A DNA stretch of 64,000 nt from positions 2,852,001 through 2,916,000 of the forward strand of contig OZ240678.1 in assembly GCA_965198905.1 (NCBI GenBank). The letters run 5' to 3'. Made by a program: the position numbers and the translations under genes. The notes under the pieces were generated by a model. The model was not told the origin of the DNA, made no database searches, and worked only from the letters and a program-made list of their open reading frames with translations. Below, piece after piece: positions 45,079-52,770 of this stretch. Position 1 is the stretch's first letter; each line of letters begins with the position of its first letter. The stretch is from CAHJWH01 sp965198905 (GTDB lineage: Bacteria; Pseudomonadota; Alphaproteobacteria; Caulobacterales; Caulobacteraceae).

Positions 45079-45357
45079 ATGCACCCAGCCGCCGACACCG
45101 CCCCCGCGCTTGCGCCGCGGTTTCTTCGCACCCCCGACGCCGCACGTTATCTCGGCCTGTCCGGTCGCACGCTGGAGAAGCACCGCACCTACGGCACGGG
45201 TCCCAAGTACCGCCGCCTTGGCGGTCGGATCGTCTACGCCCTCGAGGACCTGCAGGCCTGGGCCGACCTGGGGGCCAAGCGCTCCACCTCCGATCCCGGC
45301 GTGGGCGTCGTCCATCCCGCCAAGCGGATCGACCCCCAGACCCTCGCCGGCCGCTGA
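45079..45357 (+). CDS. AlpA/RdfS-like excisionase (winged HTH)
   Basis: 92 residues. The MerR-like helix-turn-helix is FLRTPDAARYLGLSGRTLEK, then HRTYGTGPKYRRLGGRIVYA and LEDLQAWADLGAKRS. The position between an FseA-like activator and the repA-traF-relaxase block is that of rdfS in ICEMlSymR7A, a recombination directionality factor that drives excision. It probably works with the integrase at 15668. Nine bases separate it from repA. Confidence 0.85.
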   Translation: MHPAADTAPALAPRFLRTPDAARYLGLSGRTLEKHRTYGTGPKYRRLGGRIVYALEDLQAWADLGAKRSTSDPGVGVVHPAKRIDPQTLAGR

Positions 45358-45365
45358 GGGCGACC

Positions 45366-46391
45366 ATGACCGCCCTGTTCTGGCCCGATGCACCGGCGCC
45401 GTCCGAGCGCGCCCGGCTCCGCCCCCTCGAACCCACGGGCCTGGAGGTCCCGCCGCGGGACCAGCAGGACCTGATGCAGCATCCCTTCTTCTCGCTGGCG
45501 AAGACCAAGCGGGTCGCCCCGATCCTCTATCGGGCCGGCGAGATGGAGGTGCAGGTCCACGCCTTGCCCGAGCACGGCATGGCCAGCATCTGGGACGCCG
45601 ATCTCCTGATCTGGGCCGGCAGCCAGATCGTGGAGGCGGCGGACCGCAATCGTGCGACCTCACGCTCCGTGCGCTTCAGGCCCTACCAGTTCCTGAGCGC
45701 CGTCGGCCGGGGAACGGGTCAGCGTCACTACCGCTTGCTGAAGGGCTCGCTCCAGCGGCTGCAGTCCACCGTGATCGTCACCACGGTCCGCAATGGCGCA
45801 AACTGGCGGCGCGCCCAGTTCTCCTGGGTCAACGAGTGGGAGGAGCGGCTTGATCGCCGGGGCCGCTCCCAGGGCGTAGAGCTCGTCCTGCCGGAATGGT
45901 TCTACCGCGGGGTGCTCGACCGCTCGCTGGTCCTCACCATCGACCCGGCCTACTTCCAGCTGACCGGCGGCATCGAGCGCTGGCTTTACCGCGTCGCCCG
46001 CAAGCACGCGGGGCGGCAGTTGCAGGGCTGGCGCTTCGAGATGCGCCACCTGCACCTGAAATCCGGCAGCCAGGCTCGCTTCTCCGACTTCGCGCTGGAC
46101 GTCCGCCGCATCGCCGCGCGCCAGAGCCTGCCAGGCTACCGGCTGATCGTGACGTCCGAGGCCGGACGCGACCTGGTCCTCATTACGCCCGCGGCGGCCA
46201 TGGCGACCTGTGGAAAACCTGTGAAGGTGTTCGGTACTTCGGGCGCAGCCCGACACGGTACTTCGGGCGCATCCTATATAGACTCTAACAAAGACTCTAA
46301 CTCTGTAGAGCTGAGCCGCTGTGAACAGCCGCTTCTGCCCTTCGAGCAACCGGTTCAGCGCGACGGGTCCGGTTTGGACGGTGCGACGTGA
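45366..46391 (+). CDS. Replication initiator protein RepA (RPA family)
   Basis: 341 residues. Family stretches are LMQHPFFSLAKTKRVAPILY, then MASIWDADLLIWAGSQIVEA, RFRPYQFLSAVGRGTGQRHY and YFQLTGGIERWLYRVARKHA, the pattern of plasmid-type RepA initiators. In ICEs it probably supports rolling-circle or theta replication of the excised circle. Its 3' end contains two copies of a 16-base direct repeat. It overlaps the next gene by 4 bases (ATGA type). Confidence 0.9.
   Translation: MTALFWPDAPAPSERARLRPLEPTGLEVPPRDQQDLMQHPFFSLAKTKRVAPILYRAGEMEVQVHALPEHGMASIWDADLLIWAGSQIVEAADRNRATSRSVRFRPYQFLSAVGRGTGQRHYRLLKGSLQRLQSTVIVTTVRNGANWRRAQFSWVNEWEERLDRRGRSQGVELVLPEWFYRGVLDRSLVLTIDPAYFQLTGGIERWLYRVARKHAGRQLQGWRFEMRHLHLKSGSQARFSDFALDVRRIAARQSLPGYRLIVTSEAGRDLVLITPAAAMATCGKPVKVFGTSGAARHGTSGASYIDSNKDSNSVELSRCEQPLLPFEQPVQRDGSGLDGAT
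46232..46271 (+). repeat. Two iteron-like direct repeats within repA
   Basis: CGGTACTTCGGGCGCA occurs at 46232-46247 and 46256-46271, 24 bases apart, so in phase with the reading frame and nearly two helical turns. A second short repeat, GACTCTAAC, follows at 46281-46289 and 46293-46301. Candidate RepA-binding iterons. Confidence 0.5.
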
Positions 46392-46855
46392 CCGGGTCGC
46401 TCACCGAGGTCGAGCTGCTCTGGATCGAGGGGCGGATCGAGCGCTGGATCCGCTTCGGCCGCTGCGTCGAGGAGCGCGTCCTGGACCGTCGCCGACGCGT
46501 GTTCGCGTTCGCGCCGGGGAGCCTGTTGGCCTTCGTGCGGTGGGCGTCCAACGACTTCGGCACGGTGGTCTCGCGCATCGACATCCTGCGCGCGGTCAGC
46601 CCCGGCGAAGCGCTCTCCAGCGTTCCCTACGTGCGCCCCGGCGGCGAGATCCTGCTGCGCCAGCAAGGCTGGCCGAAGGTGCAGGCGACGCTCAACGCGA
46701 TTGACGCGGTCGAGGCCGTCGGCATCGCCGCCGAGGATGCTGCGCCTGACCATTGGCGCCACGTCCACAACCGGCTGAGCGCTGGCGAAGCGCCACGGCT
46801 CTACACCCGCGAGCGTCATCAGGCGTGGCTGCTGCGCCAAGGCGTAGCGCCATGA
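46388..46855 (+). CDS. DUF2840 protein
   Basis: 155 residues. Characteristic stretches are LTEVELLWIEGRIERWIRFG, then FAPGSLLAFVRWASNDFGTV and VRPGGEILLRQQGWPKVQ. DUF2840 genes are found only in ICE and plasmid transfer blocks between repA and traF, as here (msi107 type). Function unknown. It overlaps repA and traF by 4 bases at each end, so the block is one translation-coupled operon. Confidence 0.9.
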   Translation: MTGSLTEVELLWIEGRIERWIRFGRCVEERVLDRRRRVFAFAPGSLLAFVRWASNDFGTVVSRIDILRAVSPGEALSSVPYVRPGGEILLRQQGWPKVQATLNAIDAVEAVGIAAEDAAPDHWRHVHNRLSAGEAPRLYTRERHQAWLLRQGVAP

Positions 46856-47364
46856 CGAGGCCTCGCCGACTGCTCGTCCTCGGCCTCCAGGCGAGCGCAA
46901 TCGTTGCACTCGTACCCGCAGCCGACGTGCAACCGCGGTTGCTATGGAATGCGACCGCCAGCGCGCCGATGGGCTTCTATGTTGTGCAGCCGGACCCCCA
47001 CCCCAGGGTCGGCGATCTACTCGTCGTTCGCCCCGATCCGGCGCTGGCCCGCTGGATGGTCCAGCGCCGTTACATCGGCCGAGACGTGCCTCTGGTGAAG
47101 CGCGTGGCGGCCGCTGCGGGCGCACGCGTCTGCCGCTCTGGCGTGGACGTCACCATCGACGATCAGGCCGCCGCGACGGCGCTGACGCGCGATCATCTCG
47201 GTCGCGGGCTGCCCGTCTGGAGCGGCTGCCGTGCACTTGGAGCCGGCCAGCTCTTTCTCCTGAACGCCGCACCCGCATCGCTCGACGGACGCTATTTCGG
47301 GCCGACGCCCACCACAGCCGTGGTCGGTCGTGCCGTCCCGCTCTGGCGTCAGGCAAGGCGCTGA
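46852..47364 (+). CDS. traF: S26-family signal peptidase TraF
   Basis: 170 residues from the ATG at 46852. N-terminal membrane segment (RLLVLGLQASAIVALVPAA), catalytic serine region in NATASAPMGFYVVQP and catalytic lysine in RDVPLVKRVAAAAGARV, then GRYFGPTPTTAVVGRAVPLW. TraF-type peptidases mature and cyclise conjugative pilin, acting in the inner membrane. The stop precedes the lytic transglycosylase gene by two bases. Confidence 0.92.
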   Translation: MTRPRRLLVLGLQASAIVALVPAADVQPRLLWNATASAPMGFYVVQPDPHPRVGDLLVVRPDPALARWMVQRRYIGRDVPLVKRVAAAAGARVCRSGVDVTIDDQAAATALTRDHLGRGLPVWSGCRALGAGQLFLLNAAPASLDGRYFGPTPTTAVVGRAVPLWRQARR

Positions 47365-47366
47365 GC

Positions 47367-48275
47367 ATGGGCCCCCGTCGCCGCCCAGGCGGCATTCCTT
47401 TGTTCGGCCGAGGCCTTCGTCATTCCTCCGTCCCGGCCAACTTCCGCATCGCCGACGCGCGCAACGCCGGTTCAGGGCGGCCTTCAGGCTGGCGCGGATG
47501 CACCATGCCCTGGACGGGCGCGGGCGCGGGGGCATGGTGGTTGGAGGCGGGCGCGGTTGTCCTCTCGGCGGCGGCTCTGCTCCTCACCTCCCCAGCATCG
47601 GCGGGCGAAATCCCCGCCCAGGGGCGGTCGGCGAGCGCGCGCTCCGCTGTTGAGCAATGGTCCGGCCTGCTCGCCGACGCCGCCTTGCGGACCGGTCTGC
47701 CCACAGTCTGGCTGCACGATCTGATGCGGGCGGAGAGCAACGGAAATGCGCTCGCCGTGTCGCCGAAGGGCGCCGTCGGTCTCATGCAGCTGATGCCCGC
47801 GACCTACGCAATGATGCGCATTCCGCTCGGTCTTGGCGCCGATCCGTTCGCCCCGCGCGACAACATCCTGGCCGGCGCGATGTACCTGCGGCTGCTTGTC
47901 GACCGCTACGGCTGGCCCGGTGCGCTCGCTGCTTACAACGCCGGCCCAGCACGCCTGGACGCGTTCTTGGCGCACGGACGAGCGCTGCCTGCAGAGACGA
48001 TCGCGTACGTCTGGAGACTCGCGCCGGAGCACACCGAAGGTTTCGGCGGCAGCGGTGCGGTGCGATCTCCGACGCCATCCGGGGCGCCGCTCAATGCACG
48101 GCCCAACGCACCGCCAGCGAGGTCGCCCGAGACGATGTTCGCGGGCGTGGCGAGCACGCCATCCACCTCGCCGACGAGCGCCGAGGAGGCCGTCGCGAAC
48201 CGCCGGAAGACGGCTGCAAACTGGCGCGAGAGCAGCCTCTTTGCGCGTATCTCGGGCTCGCAGGCTCGTCCTTGA
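47367..48275 (+). CDS. Conjugation-associated lytic transglycosylase
   Basis: 302 residues from the ATG at 47367; a second ATG at 47505 (MPWTGAGAGAWWLEAGAVVL) gives a more typical signal peptide cleaved near PASAGE. SLT domain: LHDLMRAESNGNALAVSPKG with the catalytic glutamate, AVGLMQLMPATYAMM, and AYNAGPARLDAFLAHGRALP. It cuts peptidoglycan to let the transfer apparatus cross the periplasm (VirB1/TrbN role). The C-terminal Pro/Ser-rich tail is unassigned. Confidence 0.88.
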   Translation: MGPRRRPGGIPLFGRGLRHSSVPANFRIADARNAGSGRPSGWRGCTMPWTGAGAGAWWLEAGAVVLSAAALLLTSPASAGEIPAQGRSASARSAVEQWSGLLADAALRTGLPTVWLHDLMRAESNGNALAVSPKGAVGLMQLMPATYAMMRIPLGLGADPFAPRDNILAGAMYLRLLVDRYGWPGALAAYNAGPARLDAFLAHGRALPAETIAYVWRLAPEHTEGFGGSGAVRSPTPSGAPLNARPNAPPARSPETMFAGVASTPSTSPTSAEEAVANRRKTAANWRESSLFARISGSQARP

Positions 48276-48525
48276 GGCATCGCGCGATGGCGAGTGTTAG
48301 CGCGCATCAGAGTATAGAATGGGCGTTGGTTAGTTATTGGCCAGAAAGAGGGAGGTTAAGGCAGGATAAAAGCCGCAATGTGCGGCGCGGTTGGGGTGAT
48401 GTAAACGTCAGGTATTTGATGTGCTTAGCTTCCTCATGCGCGATGTGCGTTTTCGGGGCGCAATGTATGTTCACCTCGGAACGCCTGCTACGCCTTGAAA
48501 AGCCGCACATTGCTGGGTTCTGGCC
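48276..48525. other. Intergenic region with candidate oriT
   Basis: The stretch is more AT-rich than its neighbours and lies directly upstream of the relaxase. It contains the dyad GCCGCA (48372-48377), ATG, TGCGGC (48381-48386) and a related half-site AAAAGCCGCACATTGC near 48498-48513. Position and composition fit an origin of transfer; the nick site cannot be placed. Confidence 0.5.
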
Positions 48526-50247
48526 GTGAAGGAGGAGAACGACTTCCGGGTTCGGCCGGGTCGCATCCGCGCTCGCGAGCCCAGCTCATACCGGCCGTTC
48601 GTGGCGCGCGCCGTGGAAGCGGCTGAGCGGGCCGGCGGCTGCCGTTTCTCCGGTTCCGGGCCCGGCCGAGGCGGCATAGGCCGTGGTCGCTCGGCGAGCC
48701 TGAACGCGCGCCGGTCGGTGATGGGCCGTTCACGGGGCGCGGTGATCAAGGCGCGCGTCGTTCGCCAGGGTTCGGGGCGGACGCCGCTCTCCGTCCACTT
48801 GAACTATCTAAACCGCGACGGCGTCAGCCGGGACGGCGCGCCAGGGATGATGTTCGACGCCGTTGGCGACGAGGCGGACGAGCGTGCGTTCGCTGAGCGG
48901 TGCAGCGGCGACCGGCACCACTTCCGCTTCATTGTCTCACCGGACGATGCCACCGAGCTCTCCGACCTCAAGGCCTACACCCGGGACCTGATGGCCCAGG
49001 CCGAGCGCGACCTCGGAACCTCGCTGGACTGGGTGGCCGCGGACCACTGGAACACAGGTCATCCGCACATCCACGTCCTGGTCCGAGGCCGGACCGACCA
49101 GGGCGAGGACCTGATCATCAGCCGCGATTACATCAGCTCTGGCCTGCGGCATCGTGCGGGTCACCTCGTCACCCTGGAGCTCGGTCCGCGAAGCGACCTG
49201 GAGATCCGTCGCACTCTGGAGGCGGAGATCGGCGTTGAGCGCTGGACGCGGCTGGACCGCGCCATCGCCCGGGACGCCGAACGCGGCGTGGTGGACCTTC
49301 GGCCGCCGGTGCTGAGCCGGCCGGATGTAATCGAGGTGGCGAAGGTCGGGCGCATGAACAAGCTCGCCGACCTCGGCCTGGCGGAGCCGCTCGGTCCGGC
49401 GCAGTGGCGCCTCCGGTCCGATGCCGAGCAGGCTCTCCGCCAGCTTGGGCAACGCAACGACATAATTGCGCGCCTGCACCGAGCGCTGGGCCCCGAGCAC
49501 GGCGCTGGCCACTATGTCCTGGACAGCGGCGCGCTCAAGCGCCCGGTGCTCGGCCGCCTCGCCGCTCGGGGCTTGGACGATGAGCTGAAGGGAACGGCCT
49601 TCGTGGTGATCGATGGCGTGGACGGCCGCGCCCACCACGTCCGGCTGCCGAGCCTGGACGCGGCCGGTGACAGTGCGGTCGGCTCGGTCGTTGAGGCCCG
49701 CTGGACCGAACCTGCGTCAGGCCGGCGCTCGGTCTTGGTGATCGCGGTCCGCTCGGACCTGGACCTGGATGGGCAGGTGAAGGCGCCTGGAGCCACTTGG
49801 CTTGACCGCCAACTCGTCGCTCGCGAGCCGGCCGCGCTAGCTGAGCGGGGTTTCGGAGCGGAGGTGAGCGAGGCGCTGGGACGACGGCTGGAGCATCTGG
49901 CCGGCGAGGGCTTGGCCTCGCGTGAAGCCAGCCGACTGCGGCTCGCCCCCGACCTCCTGGGCCGGCTACGTCGGCGGGAGCTGGAAACTGAAGCCGCTAA
50001 AATCGCACGGGAGACCGGCCTGACTGCCCGTCCGGTGCAGGAAGGTGACTACGTGACCGGCGTTCTCCGGCGACGGCTCACCCTGACGTCCGGTCGGTTC
50101 GCCATGATCGACGATGGGCTGGGATTCAGCCTCGTGCCTTGGAAGCCCGAGCTGGAGCGCCAACTCGGCCGCCACATATCCGGAGTGGCCCTGCCAGGCG
50201 GTGGCGTAGATTGGCAGCTAGGGCGCGGACGCGATTTTGGACTGTGA
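48526..50247 (+). CDS. DUF3363 relaxase (VirD2-like, RlxS type)
   Basis: 573 residues from a GTG at 48526. The first 60 residues are Arg/Gly-rich. The relaxase domain has VHLNYLNRDGVSRDGAP with the candidate tyrosine, VAADHWNTGHPHIHVLVRGR with the three-histidine metal site, and the DUF3363 C-terminal part starting near VEAKWT-type motif VVEARWTEPASGRRSVLVIA. It nicks oriT and pilots the strand. In related ICEs the traG gene follows directly; here 12.8 kb of cargo intervenes. Confidence 0.92.
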   Translation: MKEENDFRVRPGRIRAREPSSYRPFVARAVEAAERAGGCRFSGSGPGRGGIGRGRSASLNARRSVMGRSRGAVIKARVVRQGSGRTPLSVHLNYLNRDGVSRDGAPGMMFDAVGDEADERAFAERCSGDRHHFRFIVSPDDATELSDLKAYTRDLMAQAERDLGTSLDWVAADHWNTGHPHIHVLVRGRTDQGEDLIISRDYISSGLRHRAGHLVTLELGPRSDLEIRRTLEAEIGVERWTRLDRAIARDAERGVVDLRPPVLSRPDVIEVAKVGRMNKLADLGLAEPLGPAQWRLRSDAEQALRQLGQRNDIIARLHRALGPEHGAGHYVLDSGALKRPVLGRLAARGLDDELKGTAFVVIDGVDGRAHHVRLPSLDAAGDSAVGSVVEARWTEPASGRRSVLVIAVRSDLDLDGQVKAPGATWLDRQLVAREPAALAERGFGAEVSEALGRRLEHLAGEGLASREASRLRLAPDLLGRLRRRELETEAAKIARETGLTARPVQEGDYVTGVLRRRLTLTSGRFAMIDDGLGFSLVPWKPELERQLGRHISGVALPGGGVDWQLGRGRDFGL

Positions 50248-50440
50248 TGGTTTGAGCGGCGGCAGGCTCAAAGTAGACGTTGGAAAGTTGGGATTCCGCA
50301 CTACCGAGCGGTTCGCTTCATGCGACTGCGGCGAGTCTGTCGCAACAGGCAAAGGTGGACACCGATCCCCCGGGATTGGCACCCGGCATGCGCTTAGGCT
50401 GCGTCTTGCTAGGTGCCGGGCTGAGCCGTAGGCTGCGACG

Positions 50441-51823
50441 GTGGACGGGACACGCGCGCAATCGCTGAAATTAAGCCTGGACGCGGCGTCCGATCGCCTC
50501 GCCGGGTTTCTCGCGGCCGGAACCCCGCACAACGCGCCAAGCCTGCCTTCGATCGAGGTCGACTTTCTAGAGCTGTTCCCCGATAAGTCGGGCACGGAAC
50601 GTGCGACCCATCTGCTGCATGCCTATCCCGCGAAGCTAATACGCAATATTCCGCGCTTCTTCTTCGCTTGTGGAGATATCGCGCCCGCCGGTTCCACCGT
50701 CCTCGACCCGTTCTGCGGCTCGGGAACGGTGCTGCTGGAAGCCCGACTTTCCGGCCACAAGGCTGTCGGTGCCGACGCCAACCCGCTCGCTCGCCTGATC
50801 GTCATGGCGAAACTGGCTCCTCCAACTGCCGACGAGGCTCGGCTGCAGATGGCGCGTGTCGTCGAGAGGGCTCGCCAAGCGCCCGAGGATGTGCCCGATG
50901 TCGTCAATATAGATTACTGGTTTACCCCGCACGTGAAGGAGCAGCTCTCTCGTCTGCGCTCAGCGCTAATCGAGGTCTGCGGGGACCCAGCGTCAAGCCC
51001 GTTCATGTGGGCGTGCTTTTCCTCATGCGTCCGACGGGTCAGCCTCGCAGATCCGCGCTTGTCTGTTCCCGTGCGCATCAACCCGGAGCGCGCCGAGCGG
51101 TACGGTGCGAAGGGCGATCAGGTCCTTCAGAAACTCGAGCGGCTGAAGACGGTCGAGGTCCTGCAGGTCTTCTGGCAGGTGACCCTAGCGAACATTCGCA
51201 GGATTGAGCGGACTGCCTTCCCGATCGGTGGGTCGCCCCCGGTGCTGTTCGACGATGCGCGGATCCTCGGCTTGGAAGACGGCGTGGTCGACATCGTCAT
51301 GACGTCACCTCCCTATGTGGGCGCGCAGAAGTACGTGCGGGCCTCGAGCCTTTGCCTCGGTTGGTTGGGCCTGTCACCCGGAGGAAAGCTACGGCCTATT
51401 GAGAGGCTCTCAATTGGCAGAGAACATCTCGACTCGCATGAGGCGGCAGATGGGCTGGACACCGGCTATGCGAACGTCGATGCCCGCCTCAAGCTCATCG
51501 CGACGAAGAACCAGACACGGGCGCGGATCGCCTCCACCTACATCAGAGAGATGACGATCGCACTTAAGGAGTCCCACCGCGTTCTCCGGAACGGCGGCAG
51601 GATGATCCTTGTGGCCGGTCCGAATATGGTCGCTGGATACGAGTTCGATACCCCCGGCTTCCTCGAGGCAGTGGCGACCGACCTCGGCATGCGCGCAGAG
51701 CTTCACCTTATCGATACGATCGCTTCGCGGGGGTTGATGACTAAGCGGAATAAAACTGCCGGAACAATCGCGCAGGAGTCGGTGTACGTATTCACAAAGA
51801 CCAGTGATGATCAGCGCGCGTGA
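50441..51823 (+). CDS. DNA methyltransferase of the PRTase/ORC operon
   Basis: 460 residues from a GTG at 50441. Motif I is VLDPFCGSGTVLLEARLSGH, followed by GADANPLARLIVM. Motif IV is MTSPPYVGAQKYVRASS, the TSPPY form typical of N4-cytosine or N6-adenine methylases of the beta type. The leader region HAYPAKLIRNIPRFFFA is common in such orphan enzymes. A 96-base gap leads to the PRTase gene on the same strand. It might modify host DNA so that the ATPase module spares it, or be an effector; this is inference. Confidence 0.85.
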   Translation: MDGTRAQSLKLSLDAASDRLAGFLAAGTPHNAPSLPSIEVDFLELFPDKSGTERATHLLHAYPAKLIRNIPRFFFACGDIAPAGSTVLDPFCGSGTVLLEARLSGHKAVGADANPLARLIVMAKLAPPTADEARLQMARVVERARQAPEDVPDVVNIDYWFTPHVKEQLSRLRSALIEVCGDPASSPFMWACFSSCVRRVSLADPRLSVPVRINPERAERYGAKGDQVLQKLERLKTVEVLQVFWQVTLANIRRIERTAFPIGGSPPVLFDDARILGLEDGVVDIVMTSPPYVGAQKYVRASSLCLGWLGLSPGGKLRPIERLSIGREHLDSHEAADGLDTGYANVDARLKLIATKNQTRARIASTYIREMTIALKESHRVLRNGGRMILVAGPNMVAGYEFDTPGFLEAVATDLGMRAELHLIDTIASRGLMTKRNKTAGTIAQESVYVFTKTSDDQRA

Positions 51824-51919
51824 TCAACCCCCGCTAGCGGAGCGGCTAGAAGGAAGGTTAAAGTTCTTTATGACTCGATTTGGGAGCGGCGGGCAGATTG
51901 GCCCCAGGTTTCGGCTTGG

Positions 51920-52768
51920 TTGAGCCAATTCAGCGATGACGACACGGCGGATGACGATTGGATACACGCGCTCTACCTTCTGTCGAACTTCATGTATTTC
52001 GGCACCACCGAAATCCGCGCCCTTCTGAAGTCGCTGTACCGGGATGTATTTCGCGCTTCGGTCATCGCCGAGATCCGGGGGAAGACTCCAGACCTAAAAA
52101 TGCAAGAGGTTCAGGCGGCGTTTGAAACACAGTTGCTGAAAACCCGGTTCGTGTCTCTCGGCAATCCCTCTGAAAGCAGCGCCTTCCTCCTATACTACTT
52201 CCGACAGGAAAATGAGCTTCCACGCGAGTGCTTCATCAGCGGCGCAGAGATCTTCTCGTTTTCGGCTCCCAACAAACTAGCGGTCCGGGACGCAAACATC
52301 CAGCGCTATGTATTCATCGATGACATGTGCGGCTCTGGAAAGCAGGGCGAGGAGTACTCGCGCAACACGGTGGCCCCTCTAAAGCTGCTCCGTGAAGACG
52401 TGCAGACGTATTACTACGCGCTGTTCGGGACATCCGGTGGCGTAGGGCACCTGCGACAGCTCAGCCGGTTTGACAAGGTTCATCCCGTCGTTGAACTCGA
52501 CGAGTCGTTTCAATGCTTTTCCGACGGCTCGCGTATCTACCGAGACGTTCCGGAGCCGCTGGACCGCACTCGGGGGATGGCGCTGGCCAGCCGATTTGGT
52601 GCCCGACTTCAACCCGCGCATCCCCTCGGTTTCCAGAATGGCCAATTGCTCGTGGGCTTCGCCTACAACACGCCGGACAATACCCTACCCATCATTTGGT
52701 CCAGCGGGACAGACGACTTCCCATGGACCCCAGTGTTCAAGCGTTACTCGAAGCTCGCCTACGGCTGA
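51920..52768 (+). CDS. Phosphoribosyltransferase-like protein (PRTase-CE type)
   Basis: 282 residues from a TTG at 51920. The diphosphate-binding loop of PRTases is YVFIDDMCGSGKQGEEYS with Asp134 and Asp135. Helical N-terminal part DDWIHALYLLSNFMYFGTTE. Similar proteins are known as effectors or enzymes in conflict systems, for example with type III retrons. In-frame sequence upstream (YDSIWERRADWPQVSAW, from 51869) looks homologous to family N-termini but has no usual start codon; an ATG at 51870 is out of frame by one base. So the 5' end is uncertain. Two bases separate its stop from the ATPase gene. Confidence 0.78.
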   Translation: MSQFSDDDTADDDWIHALYLLSNFMYFGTTEIRALLKSLYRDVFRASVIAEIRGKTPDLKMQEVQAAFETQLLKTRFVSLGNPSESSAFLLYYFRQENELPRECFISGAEIFSFSAPNKLAVRDANIQRYVFIDDMCGSGKQGEEYSRNTVAPLKLLREDVQTYYYALFGTSGGVGHLRQLSRFDKVHPVVELDESFQCFSDGSRIYRDVPEPLDRTRGMALASRFGARLQPAHPLGFQNGQLLVGFAYNTPDNTLPIIWSSGTDDFPWTPVFKRYSKLAYG

Positions 52769-52770
52769 CA

